This document shows positions 24,902 to 35,464 of a stretch of 64,000 nucleotides of DNA, one piece after another. Origin of the DNA: Spirometra erinaceieuropaei. Taxonomy: Eukaryota; Platyhelminthes; Cestoda; Diphyllobothriidea; Diphyllobothriidae. The stretch is taken from positions 169,576 to 233,575 of the forward strand of contig CACRXP010000719.1 of NCBI GenBank assembly GCA_902702965.1, read 5' to 3'. The position numbers and the translations under genes were made by a program. The notes beneath the pieces were generated by a model. It had not been told where the DNA came from and searched no databases. It was given only the letters and a program-made list of their open reading frames with translations. Each line of letters opens with the position of its first letter. The stretch's first letter is position 1.

Positions 24902-25705
24902 ATGTCCAGCGATTCTACCAGCCAGCCGATAGCCGGCATTCACACTTTTGACCTGCCATCCGTGTGGCTCAGTGACATCGCGTTATGACTGCGCACTGTA
25001 GAGTCACGATTCGCCCTCCGTCAGATCACACGAGAGGATACGAAATTTCACTATGTTGTGGCAGCACTCCCAATGGACATCGCCACCGACCTCCGCGACA
25101 TCATAGATTGCCCGCCCACAGAAGCCCCTTATACTGCCCTAAAGGAGGCTCTCATTTCCCGCATTTCCCTCTCAACGCAAAAACGTCTCCAACGCTTAAT
25201 TTCTGAGGGGGACCTCGGTGACAGGAAGCCTACGCAACTTCTTAGGCGTTTGGAGCAGTTGGCAGACGGACAAAAGCTGGATGCCACCATGTTCAAGCAA
25301 CTTTTCCTCCAACGGTTGCCTCCTTCTGTGCAAGCCATCCTTGCGCCTAACATTCCTTCATCGACTGTTCAGATGCTCGCGGAGACTGCTGACCGTATAC
25401 TCGAGTACTACCAGCCTCCTGTTACGGTTAACGTCGCTAGTCGAAGCACAACTGCCCCCACAATCGAGGATGTTGTCAAACGCCTGGATGCCCTCACTCT
25501 CGAAGTTTCCCAGCTCCGGGCCACTCGCGTCTATAACCCTCGTAGTCCTGCAATTTCTCGCCGCCCGAGATCTCCCACTCCAAACAAACGTACAGTTGAT
25601 GGTTTCTGTTGGTATCATCACAATTATGGTTCTAACGCCCATCGCTGCCACTCTCCGTGCAAATATAAAACACCCGCGTCGGAAAACCCCCCTGCCGACC
25701 AGTAA
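24902..25705 (+). pseudogene. gag: gypsy gag with one in-frame stop
   Basis: The capsid/nucleocapsid frame opens at ATG 24902 (MSSDSTSQPIAG) and ends at 25705. A TGA at 24986-24988 interrupts it after residue 28, in the WLSDIAL-stop-LRTVESRF run where related capsids have Trp; one base change from TGG explains it. Downstream the frame is open, and a continuous frame starts again at ATG 25058. The C-terminal CWYHHNYGSNAHRCHSPC (about 25608-25662) is a C-x2-H-x9-C-x3-C nucleic-acid-binding motif, the CHCC form typical of the CsRn1 clade, in place of the usual CCHC knuckle. The end overlaps the pol frame by 37 bases. Gag would coat element RNA in cytoplasmic particles. Confidence 0.88.
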
Positions 25706-28700
25706 GGGCGACGAACGTGGTCGGCACATCCTCTCCCAGTCGCTTACTCCACATCTATGACAGGACTTCCTGTCGTAATTTTCTCGTGGATACTGGTGCG
25801 GAGATCAGTCTAATCCCACCCACCTTGACTGACCGTAAGTCACCAAATTCTTCATTTTTCCTCCAAGCAGCTAACAATACTTCTATTAAAACTTTTGGTC
25901 AACGATCCCTAACACTAGCTTTGGGTCTAAGACGTTCATTTCGTTGGCTATTTACTATCCCTGATGTCCATACTGCCATTCTCGGCGCTGATTTTATATC
26001 CTTTTTCGGTCTCCTCGTTGACATTAAGTCCCATAAATTATTTGATCCTAAGACTTCTTTACATTGTAATTGTTCCACTCGTACCCTTTCGTCACCTAAT
26101 CCACGCATTTCAACAATCCCTTCGTCTACTCCCTATCATCGTTTACTTTCGGAATTTCCATCTATCACACGACCTTCACAATTTAACCAACCTATCAAGC
26201 ATTCTGTTGTACATTATATTTCAACTACTGGATCACCCGTGTTTAGCCGTCCCCGTCGTTTAGCCGCCGATAAGTTAGCCATAGCCAAGGCTGAATTCAG
26301 CCACATGATGGAGCTAGGCATAGTTAGGCCTTCCACCAGTCCATGGGCTGCACCTCTACATATGGTGTGCAAAAAGTCTCTCGTTGACTGGCGCCCATGC
26401 GGGGATTACCGACGGTTAAACACCTCCACTGTGCCTGACAGGTATCCACTTCCCCATCTCCACGACTTTTCATCTAGCCTACCTGGAGCAACAATATTTT
26501 CCAACATTGACTTAGTCAAAGCTTTCCATCAGATACCCGTTGCTCCAGAAGACATTCCCAAAACAGCGATTACAACACCGTTCGGCCTGTTCGGGTTTGT
26601 CAGGATGCCTTTTGGGCTACGCAACTCCGCCCAAACTTTTCAACGTTTCATCAACGAAGCCCTCCGCGATCTACCGTTCGTTTTTGTCTACGTCGACGAT
26701 GTTCTGGTAGAAAGTTCCAGTGAACACGAGCACCTACAACATTTGCGTCTCATTTTTGAACGATTGAGCCAATTTGGCGTTTTCATTAATGTTTCTAAAT
26801 GCGTTTTTGGCGCACAGTCACTGTTTTTCCTAGGACATCGCGTAGATGCTTCTGGTTGTCACCCCATAGATGCCAAAGTTTCAGCTATTCGCGATTTCCC
26901 TACTCCCACTTCTTTTCAACAACTGCGCCGTTTTATAGGCCTTGTCAATTTCTATCGACGTTTCATCCCTCATTGTGCTCAATTAATGCTACCACTTTCT
27001 AACCTTTTACGCGGGAACAACCGTGAGTTTTCTTTTCCTGACACAGCTGTAGAGGCTTTCAATCGTGCGAGGAAGGCTCTTGCGGATACAACTGTCCTTG
27101 TTCACCCTATACCTGATGCCCCACTTTCCATTGTGGCCGACGCCTCCAATTTCGCTATAGGTGCTGCCCTCCAGCAACAGACGCCCACTGGCACCCAGCC
27201 CTTGGCTTTCTACTCTGCCAAATTGACACCCCCACAAACTCGCTATAGCACTTTTGGTAGAGAACTTCTTGCAATTTATTTAGCCATTAAGCATTTTCGT
27301 AATTATATTGAGGGCCGAGATTTTTGTATTTATACTGACCACAAGCCTCTTACTTATGCCCCCTCTACTTCTTCTGACAAGTATTCACCCCGCGAGGCCC
27401 GCCATCTCGATTTTATTTCTCAGTATACCACCGATATTCGATTTCTTAAAGGCCTTTATAATCAAGTTGCTGACTGTCTTTCTCGGCCTGGCATTAATGC
27501 CATCACCCGCCCTTCCATCGATATGGAGCGCATGGCAGAACTGCAAAATCAGCCGTCTTTCAGTGAGAGCCTTCAACACACTAGTCTTCAACTCGAAGCC
27601 ATTCCTCTTTCCACCACCCCCGGTACAATCTTGTGTGACGTATCGCGCGGTGCCTCCCGACCCGTAGTGCCAAGCGAGATGAGACGATATGTTTTTGTCG
27701 CGTTGCACAATCTTGCCCATCCTGACATCCGCACTACCCAGCGCCTCGTCAGCGAGCGGTTCGTTTGGCCAAGCATGAACACTGACATCCGCCAGTGGAC
27801 CCGTTCATGTTTGGCCTGTCAGAAGGCCAAAGTCGGACGGCAAAACAAAGCCCCCATTGGCACTTTCCTCGCACCCGACGCACGTTTTTCGCATGTCCAT
27901 ATCGATCTGGTAGGTCCCTTTCCAACATCTCGTGGTTGCAACTACTTACTTACTGCGACTGACCGATTTACTCGTTGGCCCATTGCAACTCCCATACCTA
28001 ACATAACTGCAGATTCCGTTGCTCATGCATTTTTTGGAACACTGGATTTCTCATTATGGCGTCCCCTCAACCATTACCACCGATCGAGGTCAACAATTCG
28101 AGTCTAGACTTTTTAACAGCCTTACCAACCTCCTCGGATGTTCTCGCATACGCACGACAGCATACCACCCCTCATCCAACGGTTTAGTCGAGCGTTTCCA
28201 CCGGCAACTCAAAGCCTCGCTCCGAGCTCATGACAACCCTTCCCATTGGAGCGAGCATGTGCCTTTGGTCATGCTCGGTATCCGTACCGCACTCAAACCC
28301 GACTTGGAGTGTTCCGCTGCCGAACTTGTCTACGGTACTACCCTACGGATTCCAGGTGATTTTTTCGGGTACTCTCAAAGCTCAGCGGACTTGGATCCCA
28401 GCGATTATGTGCAAAGATTGCGCCAAGCCATGACTCATCTTCGAGCCACTCCTCCACGTCCTTCAACAAGTAAGTCGTACGTCGATCCAAGCTTACTAAC
28501 ATGTTCTTTTGTATTTGTCCGCATAGATAGCGTTCGCCGGCCACTACAACAGCCCTATGACGGCCCATTTCGAGTACTATCGCGCAAGGACAAGCACTTT
28601 ACAATTGACCGTGGAGGCCGCACCGACGTGGTTTCAATCGATCGCCTGAAGGCGGCTTATACCGAGCCTCTTCCAACTTCTCCAATCGAACAACCTCCAC

Positions 28701-28846
28701 TTGGCACATTGCCACTTGCTATTTCCCAGACTCCATTTACGCCCAATAACCCTGCGTCTTCCCTTATCCCACAGACTCCTCCCCTTACGCGCAGTGGTCG
28801 TCATGTCCGTTTTCCCGACCGTTACCAACTTGTACAATATGCATAA
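25669..28846 (+). pseudogene. pol: gypsy pol: protease, RT, RNase H, integrase, one frameshift
   Basis: The frame opens after a stop at 25668, in the -1 phase relative to gag. Domains in order: aspartic protease with active site FLVDTGAE (about 25780-25803); reverse transcriptase with [15 protein letters not shown] and catalytic YVDD at 26689-26700; RNase H with [13 protein letters not shown] (about 27127-27165) and YTDHKPL; integrase with its HHCC zinc finger (HNLAH to CLAC, about 27700-27830) and catalytic Asp (27904), Asp (28082) and Glu (28190) in D-35-E spacing. It ends with RSGRHVRFPDRY. A run of six T at 28030-28035 carries one extra base and breaks the frame inside integrase; the rest continues in the next frame to 28846. 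No other lesion was seen. A homopolymer sequencing error would look the same. Confidence 0.9.
25684..25690 (+). promoter_or_regulatory. candidate -1 frameshift slippery site, gag to pol
   Basis: In the gag frame the bases read A AAC CCC, which fits the X XXY YYZ heptamer rule for -1 slippage, and the site lies inside the 37-base gag-pol overlap (25669-25705). Pol is in the -1 phase. C-rich second codons are less usual than A or U, and no downstream pseudoknot was worked out, so use of the site is inference. Confidence 0.45.
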
Positions 28847-28899
28847 CACTCCCACATTTCTCTTCTATTAACAATAGTTTTTTTTGAACTCCGTTCTCC

Positions 28900-28914
28900 T
28901 AGGAGGGGGAGTAT
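28900..28914 (+). other. polypurine tract
   Basis: The purine run AGGAGGGGGAG, followed by TAT, sits directly before the right LTR, where plus-strand DNA synthesis of LTR elements is primed. Confidence 0.75.
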
Positions 28915-29119
28915 TGTAGTGACATTTAAGTCTGTTTTGTTTTAATCAGTTACAATACGTTTTGACACAACTTTGAATAAGACAAAGAACACGCACGTGC
29001 ACTTTTACCTGCTGACGACTTTGTTCTTATTTACTAGCTTGTAACTGTTGGGATACTGCTACTTTCGTTTCCTGGATAGCCTACTCGCTGTGCCCAACTA
29101 GTGGGTTTAATCTCTTACA
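28915..29119 (+). repeat. right LTR, complete, 205 bp
   Basis: It begins TGTAGTGACA, ends CTCTTACA, and is followed by the target duplication AATC at 29120-29123. TG...CA ends are as expected. It differs from the left LTR by two substitutions. Confidence 0.95.
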
Positions 29120-29123
29120 AATC

Positions 29124-29370
29124 AATGCAAGTCCTTTCGCCGATTCGTGGTTACACCGGCGGTCAGATGACACTAGTGGCGTAAACAACTTGTCTCGGCA
29201 TTTTTGCGGCAGTAGCTTACAGCGACACAAGTGGACGTCGCTCTGGTGAACGCCGCACGAGTGTGCGTCCGAAGCTGGTTGTCGCTGGTGCGCGTACGTG
29301 ATAGGCGCGGCGTTGCCATAGGAACCTGTTTTTGCGCCATTACTGGTTTGTATGCCATCTGGATGACAGG
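29124..29370 (-). repeat. inverted counterpart of the repeat at 23390-23520
   Basis: The minus strand near 29250-29360 reads GTAATGGCGCAAAAACAGGT, then CCTATGGCAACGCCGCGCC and ACCAGCGACAACC. It matches the plus strand near 23415-23500 with scattered differences. Two copies of one repeat family in opposite orientation therefore flank the gypsy element. Confidence 0.55.
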
Positions 29371-31204
29371 GCTTTTAAAGCCACATTAGCAAAGAACACT
29401 TGCAGTGTGACCCCCCTTCCTGAGACGATAGAGTTGTCTCCTCAGTTGGTAGCCTTCCAAGTCATGACCTCCAGCACGTTGGGATAGATATAGAGTCGGA
29501 GAATGCGTTGAGATGTTCTGGGAGTACAGACCCCAGATTCGGCATCTCTCCCACTACCCTCACCGAAGCGCCGGTCCGCTGTCGGAGCTGGTGTGCCAAA
29601 CGATGGTGACATTGGACCCACGGCAACACGAACCCGCCTACTTCTTTCCAAAACAGCCTAGCTCGTTCTCAGGTTGCCCTATAGAATACTCGTCCCACTT
29701 AAGCAATAGGCACCTATGTTGTGCACGTATTGGGTGATGTGAAGCAAGTTTGCGTACGGTCTGGCGAGGTGTGGTGACGGGTTATGGCCGTGGCTGATGC
29801 GTAAAAAAGTCTTTTACTGGCGTGTGCTGACGCGTGCCACAACCCAGCATTATCCTCACCTCGACCAACTTAGGCCAAACCCCTTATTCCCCTTCCTAGT
29901 GGCCCGCTCCCTTCCTCTCTGCAGCTCGTGTGCAACTTATTTTTACCAATCCTGTTCTCGAACAAGTCTACTGGTTCTACTATGTCGTCTATTATTGCAG
30001 AAGTCAGAGCGTGAATGGCCGATGCATTCGTTCGGCATGATTGGCGCGCTTGAGAGAACTTGCTAAATACTAGATTGAATAAAAGTTTATTGAATGTTGC
30101 CACAGCCCTTGGCAGGTGGTACATAAAATTCCGCAATTCGTCACCAGATGTAGGGCTGGATTTGCATAACGTTAGCTGCCCGGGTTGCTTTCGAACCATT
30201 CACTAGCACGTGACCTGCTAAAAACAACGGGCAGCCTTTCGATGAAGTTGGGACGTTAATTCTTAGCTCTTTCGGATTGCGTTTTAGCCTGCCAGTTTCA
30301 TATTTACATATCCCTTCACAAGAATTAAATCGCTTTGGGTGATATAAAAATGACACGTTGGCAAACTGTACTGGAAGTGCCTAGACGTTATTCACCACCC
30401 CAGCCTAGTTGCCCGCCCTTCATAACCGACGGTGTGTAAAATCACATGATTTTGTGGTTGATGTGGACCAGTGCAGTTTAACAGGTGTCGATTTATCCGC
30501 ATATACTGAAATCCGCCTGCAAAGAACTGCCATTGACGTCAAAGTCTCAAGTGTGTTTTGTTAACATCACCACTTACCTCTGTCCAAACGTCGATTTTGC
30601 TTGTGTCCCGCAGACCAAGTTCTTTATTGGGAGTGAAGAGTAAGTTAGCTGCTCTGTGAAAATAGTAAATTGCCAAGCGCAAGGTCAGTTGTGAGGGTTC
30701 GCAAAGCAATCTGGCCGTTGTTTTAAAATGATAGCAGTAAAGTGTGAACCTGGGCATCCAGCCTGATTTTAGCCGCAGGGACATTTTGGCAGTCACTGTT
30801 TTCGGCTCATAAGCAGCTTTTTGCTTATGCTGATGAGCATGTTATCTTTTTACACCCGAAAGCAGAAAAGATCATGATCCTTCGAGTGTTCGCTTATGTG
30901 TTGACATTATGCTCGGAGTTATGAAAAACATAGGGTCACGGTCCTCTTGCCCAAAGGCGTGCCTTCTTCAAACTTTAAAATGCTTTATGTCTGTTGCAAC
31001 TGTTGCCGGTTCATGGGCAATAGTTTCGAAAAAAACGTGATAATATATTGTAAAAGAACATCGATTTAATGATGATTGGACTGAATATTCGCCACAAATT
31101 CGTACGATGGATCACAGTGTAGACATCCATCGGCTGAAAAGTAAGGTTTTGTGGAAGAGATGGTGACCGACGTAGATATTCAAAAACACGTTGCTTTTAC
31201 AGTA
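29371..31204. other. no gene recognised
   Basis: The GC content is higher to about 29900 and then falls. Open frames (29442-29651 minus, 29797-30066 plus, 29870-30199 minus) show no domains. Confidence 0.4.
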
Positions 31205-32165
31205 GGTGGGCTAAAGCATGAAAGGTCAATCGAAACTCCAGAATGCGTTTTCGCTTCAAAAAAGCATAATTAAATAGGAATGTAAAACCAATCATTCTCC
31301 AGCATAATTCTATAATACTCCAGTTACATCAGGATGCCGGCTTTCGAAAGAAATATTTGTTGGCTGCATGCAAAAACCACACTCTGTAAAACATGACTAC
31401 CCATTAAGCATAAACTTTTCTTATTGATCTTCTATGCCGTTAAAAGTTCAATAATATTTCATGGAAAACATATATAAATATATTCATTCTTTTGCTCATT
31501 TGGTAGAATAGTCCATTATTTACAAATTTCTACTCGAAGGAATAGTATAATTCGACTTTAGCAAAGTTACTGATTTTGAGATTTTTTTTAAAATCGTGAA
31601 GTGAACGTTCACAAAATGTCATGCGTCTGCATTTAGCAGTTTGACCTGCAAAGTTAACCATGTGTCTCAAATTAACTGGTAAAATTTATGAACACTATAT
31701 TGTCCGCCATATTACTGTGCGCGGAAAATATACGGCATGTGTTTCGGTAACCGAGAACGAAAGTGTAACGGCAGGTCGCGTCCAAATTTATTCGGGAACT
31801 GGAAAAGTTTTTGAAAACCGAACTGTACCCTTTCTTCGAGTATAACATTGTAAGAGGACGTCATATTCTACCGAATGGGCCAAGGAATAAATATGCTTAT
31901 GCGTGTATTTCATAATATATTCATAAATTGTTAGGGGCATCGAAAATCAATGAGGAAAATCCATGGGAATCAAGCAGCCATTTATCACACAGCATAGTAC
32001 TTGCATGTAGCCCGAAAGGAGTCCACGCGAAGACCGGCATCCTGGTGTAACTGAATTATTGTAGAATTATGCGGCAGGATGACTAGTTGTACAACCCTCC
32101 TCAATTAATCTTTTTGAAACAAAAAATGTATTCTGGAATTTCGGCGAACATTTCAAGAGTAAGCC
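31205..32165 (+). repeat. TIR-family repeat, nearly full copy
   Basis: It starts near GCATGAAAGGTCAATCGAAA (31217), a diverged terminal repeat, and ends near AACATTTCAAGAGTAAGCC (about 32147-32165). Internal landmarks shared with the 984-bp element include CTCCAGTTACATCAGGATGC, GGCTGCATGC, TTTTGAGATTTTTTTT and GAACGAAAGTGTAACGGCAG. Copy and flank are repeated in direct orientation at 38870-39800. Confidence 0.65.
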
Positions 32166-32294
32166 AACCTAGTGTATGTGGCAAAGATATTATACAGTAC
32201 TCCCGACATAGGTACCAGTTAAAAGCCCAGACAAGTTTTTCCCCGATTGCCAATAGAAACGAAGAGCCGAGTCCCAGGAAGTAGTCTTGAAGAA

Positions 32295-32372
32295 GGAGAC
32301 ACGATCGCCGGGACAAGAGCTTTATTAGCCTGACGTTTCGGATTCCTGCTCGAATCAATCATCAGAGACATA
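32295..32372 (-). ncRNA. hammerhead ribozyme motif, PLE1 left (inverted) end
   Basis: On the minus strand, CTGATGA (32359-32365) is followed by a stem II of GATTCGAGCAGGAATC type and then GAAAC (32335-32339), the conserved hammerhead core. Stem I/III strands around GTC complete the pattern. Hammerheads of this kind are an established feature of PLE terminal repeats. Confidence 0.7.
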
Positions 32373-32879
32373 AGCAGATAAGGGTGGTTCATGCACATGT
32401 GGCTGCAGTATTTATAGGATGCAGTAGCCATGCCACCGCATACCTATGAATGTTCACGGCTCCCTCCTCTTCATCAGGGATCGTTGCACGTGATGTTTCA
32501 CCGATATCCTGCCGCTGTGTGACACAACTTTGGGGGATCCGGCTCCTTCGGGGATCTCCCAGCCTCCTCGTTGCAGTAGTTGCACCTCCAGTGGATTCTA
32601 TCTCTGCACTGAAAGCATTGCCTCTAAACAGAAACACGAACAAGACTTCAGGAATTCTATTTGCTATTGAGTCATATACGAAGGGTCAGATCAAACTATC
32701 CTCTTAGTCTAGGTTAAAACCATTAAGAAACCTAAGAGAAGTAAGGTTTCGGCGGACAAAGAACGACCAACCCTGATTTTCGACAAGTCAGAATATATGG
32801 TGAAATTTACTTATATTAAGTCATGAAATCTGACCTTGTGAACAAAAAGTAATATTTTAAAACGAATGCATATAAAAAA

Positions 32880-34462
32880 AACTTTGTCAGACGGAGGCAA
32901 CGGAGGAGACTAAGAACCTGATCCGACACCAAGTGTCGTCTCTCCTGATGGCCCACAGGCCGCGGGAAGTGCTTTCCAAGGTCGAACGTGATGCGCTTAG
33001 AGAACTCAAGGCCGACAAAGACCTGGTCATCGTGCCAGCGGACAAAGGACGACCCACAGTTGAACTGGACAGGACAGACTACCTTCAAAAAGCCAAAGGT
33101 TTACTGGAGGACCGACAGTTCCATGTCCCATGTGCAACGAACCCTTTAAAGGCACTGACACGCGAAAGTAATGCTACGTTGTTGGCCTTGGAGAACTCAG
33201 GTGCAATAACACCGACCGACAGACGCATGGCGAGACCCCAAGATACGGCTTTGGCCCGATTCTATGGCCTCCCTAAGGGGACTCCAACGTACGGACTGGC
33301 TAAGTGGCTGTTCCGGCGTCTCAAGTTCCTGACCGCTGAGTCAGACACCACGGTCTCTTCGTCAGCACAATTCCTGGAGAAACTCAAAGGGGTAAGTACC
33401 CATCCAAATGAGGTCATGGTATCTTTTGATGTTACATCCCTTTTTACTTCATATTCCCCAGGACCTGGCATCGAGACAATTGAGTTGCCACTACTAAACA
33501 AATATGATGAAACGGAGAACCGTCTTGGACACGCCCAAATCCTTCAGCTCCTGAAGCTCTGTCTCGGGACGTACTTCACGTTCGACGGGACAATCTACGA
33601 ACAGGTGAAGGGCACACCAATGGGTTCGCCGATTTCGGGATTCATCGCCGAGGCGGTCCTGCAACGGTTAGAGTCGCTGGTCTTCCAACACCACAGACTG
33701 AAATTCTGGGCACGGTATGTGGATGATACCTTCGTCGTCATCGAACGGGATCAGGTGTTGACATTCCAAGAACATCTCAACGCCGTCTTCCCGGACATTC
33801 AATTTACGATGGAGGAGGAAGAGAACAACCAGCTGGCCTTCCTGGATGTCCTCGTATGCCGCAAGGATTGTGGTGGACTAAAGACCAAAGTGTTCAGGAA
33901 AGCGACAAATACGATGCAAGTACTGAACTTCAACAGTAACCACCCAATCAGCCACAAACGCAGTTGTGTAAGGACGCTCTATCGGCGTGTCGAAACGCAC
34001 TGCAGTGAGCCGGAAGACAAAATTGCTGAACTACAATACCTCCGACGGGTCTTCAAAGCCAATGGCTACCCGCGCAACTTCGTCGACCGGTGCATACGCA
34101 AAAGGGACGAAAGGCCTAACCGCACGGACACCAAGTCTTGGCGGGCACTTCCGTATGTCAAGAACGTTTCGGAAGCTGTCGGCCGCCTTCTCGCACCACT
34201 TGGGGTTGGAGTGGCACACAGACCGGAGGCAACCATCAGGCGTCTGATCATGAAACCGAAAGACCCACTGCCACGGCTAGAAACGTCTGGAGTCGTTTAT
34301 CGGATCTGGTGCAGTTGCGGACAAAGCAACTACGTCGGAGAAACCGGAAGACAGCTCCGAACGAGAATGGCCGAACACGCGGCAGCGGTGCGCAGAAATG
34401 ACGCCAGCTCTCAAGTTGCGGCTCATTCGACGAGANGGCAGCATGGCTACTGCATCCTATAA
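32880..34462 (+). pseudogene. PLE1 reverse transcriptase / GIY-YIG endonuclease, damaged
   Basis: The open frame (first ATG 32933) runs about 509 codons. It has the PLE-specific VIVPADKGRPTVEL motif, KGTPMGSPISGFIAEAVLQ, the catalytic YVDD in FWARYVDDTFVV (about 33715-33730), and a GIY-YIG-like end with VVYRIWCSCGQSNYVGETGR and RTRMAEHAAAVRR. Reverse transcriptase and endonuclease together insert new copies at chromosomal sites. Two defects are visible: LPKGTPTYG lacks about 15 residues found in PLE2 between LLK and GSPTY (IHKP...RPIVAL region), an in-frame deletion; and the frame stops right after the endonuclease core, at a join with the 3' UTR next to an ambiguous base (34436). The 5' end also looks truncated. 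Confidence 0.88.
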
Positions 34463-34499
34463 ATACCACAGCCCCTTGTGCAACAACCACCCGTTTCTG

Positions 34500-34590
34500 C
34501 TCTTTTGTCTCTGATGATGGATTCGAGTAGGAATCCGAAACGTCAGGCTAAAAAAGCTCTTGTCCCGGCGATCGTGTCTCCTTCTTCAAG
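34500..34590 (+). ncRNA. hammerhead ribozyme motif, PLE1 right end
   Basis: CTGATGA lies at 34511-34517, stem II pairs GGATTC (34519-34524) with GAATCC (34531-34536), and GAAAC (34537-34541) follows, then GTCAGGCT. All core bases are present, and this is the best preserved hammerhead in the window. In PLEs it is thought to process element RNA. Confidence 0.75.
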
Positions 34591-34639
34591 ACTACTTCCT
34601 GGGACTCGGCTCTTCGCTTCTATTGGCAAACTTTGAAAT

Positions 34640-34890
34640 GTTGCCACAGAGCGGCAAAATGTCCCCCTACGTCAATCGCGTAGCGGAAAGGCCAACGTAC
34701 CTGCGGACTGGCTAAACGGTTTCCCAAGCATTTGAACAAACTGACGGCCGGGCCAGAAGCCGCTGGAGTACTGTTTAAGCAGGTACTCCACATTTAAAGA
34801 CCCTGTTTACGAACAAAGCCAGTGCACTTCCACAGGATTCCCGATCTCCAGCTAACTGGCTTAGACGATCTTGCCGCAACTGGACACCAG
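34640..34890 (+). pseudogene. second, eroded PLE reverse transcriptase fragment
   Basis: Directly after PLE1, CCAACGTACCTGCGGACTGG...CTAAACGG matches PLE1 at about 33287-33310 (CCAACGTACGGACTGGCTAA). Further on, TTTACGAACAAAGCC...GGATTCCCGATCTCC matches the KGTPMGSPIS region at about 33590-33645. The part in between is deleted and the frame is destroyed. This is a relic of the same PLE family, older than its neighbour. Confidence 0.6.
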
Positions 34891-35464
34891 GTGTTTTTAA
34901 TTCCAGCAAGCAAATATTGGATGACACAATTGTCATTCCAAGCTGAGACAAAAAGGGCCTTTAAATCGAAAGGAAATTCGGTGTTTTCTCAAATGTAATC
35001 TGCACTGGAATGGGAAAATGGGGAGAATATTCCCGTTGTTTATATCAGGGTTTTGAGGCATGCAGACTGAACCCCCCACTACAAAAGCGGGTATTCCCTG
35101 TCGCTTAAACTCACTTCTGTTCGGGCACTCTTTTAATCCAGCAGCGAACATTGCATCCAAAATGCCAAGAGAATGTGAGAGCTTAAGACAAATTGCCTGC
35201 CCCCTAGTGTGTACTTATATAGCGTAATAAACAAATGCATGCAGCAAGGGCGCACGCAGACAGACGATGAGCAAAAAGGAAGGGCGCACATAATTCGTCC
35301 CTCGTCTCTGAAGCCACCGAAGGCCACTATCCATCACTATCACACAAACAACACAATGGTTCACTGCGAACGTAGAACACGTCTGGAGTTATTTACCCCG
35401 TCAACTGTCTAGAAGGGCCAAGCATTTCTGCGTGACCGATACATGACGATGGACGCCCATGTTC
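34891..35464. other. no gene recognised
   Basis: Between the PLE relic and the right inverted-repeat arm I see only short open frames without domains. Confidence 0.4.

Larger units (their letters stand above)
23625..29119 (+). mobile_element. CsRn1-type Ty3/gypsy LTR retrotransposon
   Basis: The order is LTR, tRNA-Trp-type primer site, gag with a CHCC zinc motif, pol (protease, reverse transcriptase, RNase H, integrase), polypurine tract, LTR. The LTRs are 205 bp (TGTAGTGACA...CTCTTACA) and the insertion is flanked by the 4-bp duplication AATC (23621-23624 and 29120-29123). The tRNA-Trp-type site and the CHCC gag motif are hallmarks of the CsRn1 clade known from trematodes and other animals. 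The readable parts of left and right LTR differ at two positions, so the insertion is recent. Its real length is probably near 4.66 kb; the extra length comes from a gap and a misplaced fragment at 23826-24526. Gag has one stop and integrase one frameshift, so this copy is not autonomous as assembled. Confidence 0.93.
32247..34629 (+). mobile_element. Penelope-like element 1 with inverted terminal pieces
   Basis: Inverted copies of the element's 3' end bound it: 32247-32443 reads as the reverse complement of 34437-34629 (starting TTGCCAATAGAAACGAAGAG on the left and ending CTCTTCGCTTCTATTGGCAA on the right). Each carries a hammerhead ribozyme motif. Between them lies a reverse transcriptase/GIY-YIG frame on the plus strand. 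An inverted 3'-end copy at the 5' side is a common PLE arrangement. About 400 bases between the left piece and the coding part (32490-32870) partly match 39820-39925 and are not typical PLE sequence, so the left side is rearranged. Confidence 0.8.
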
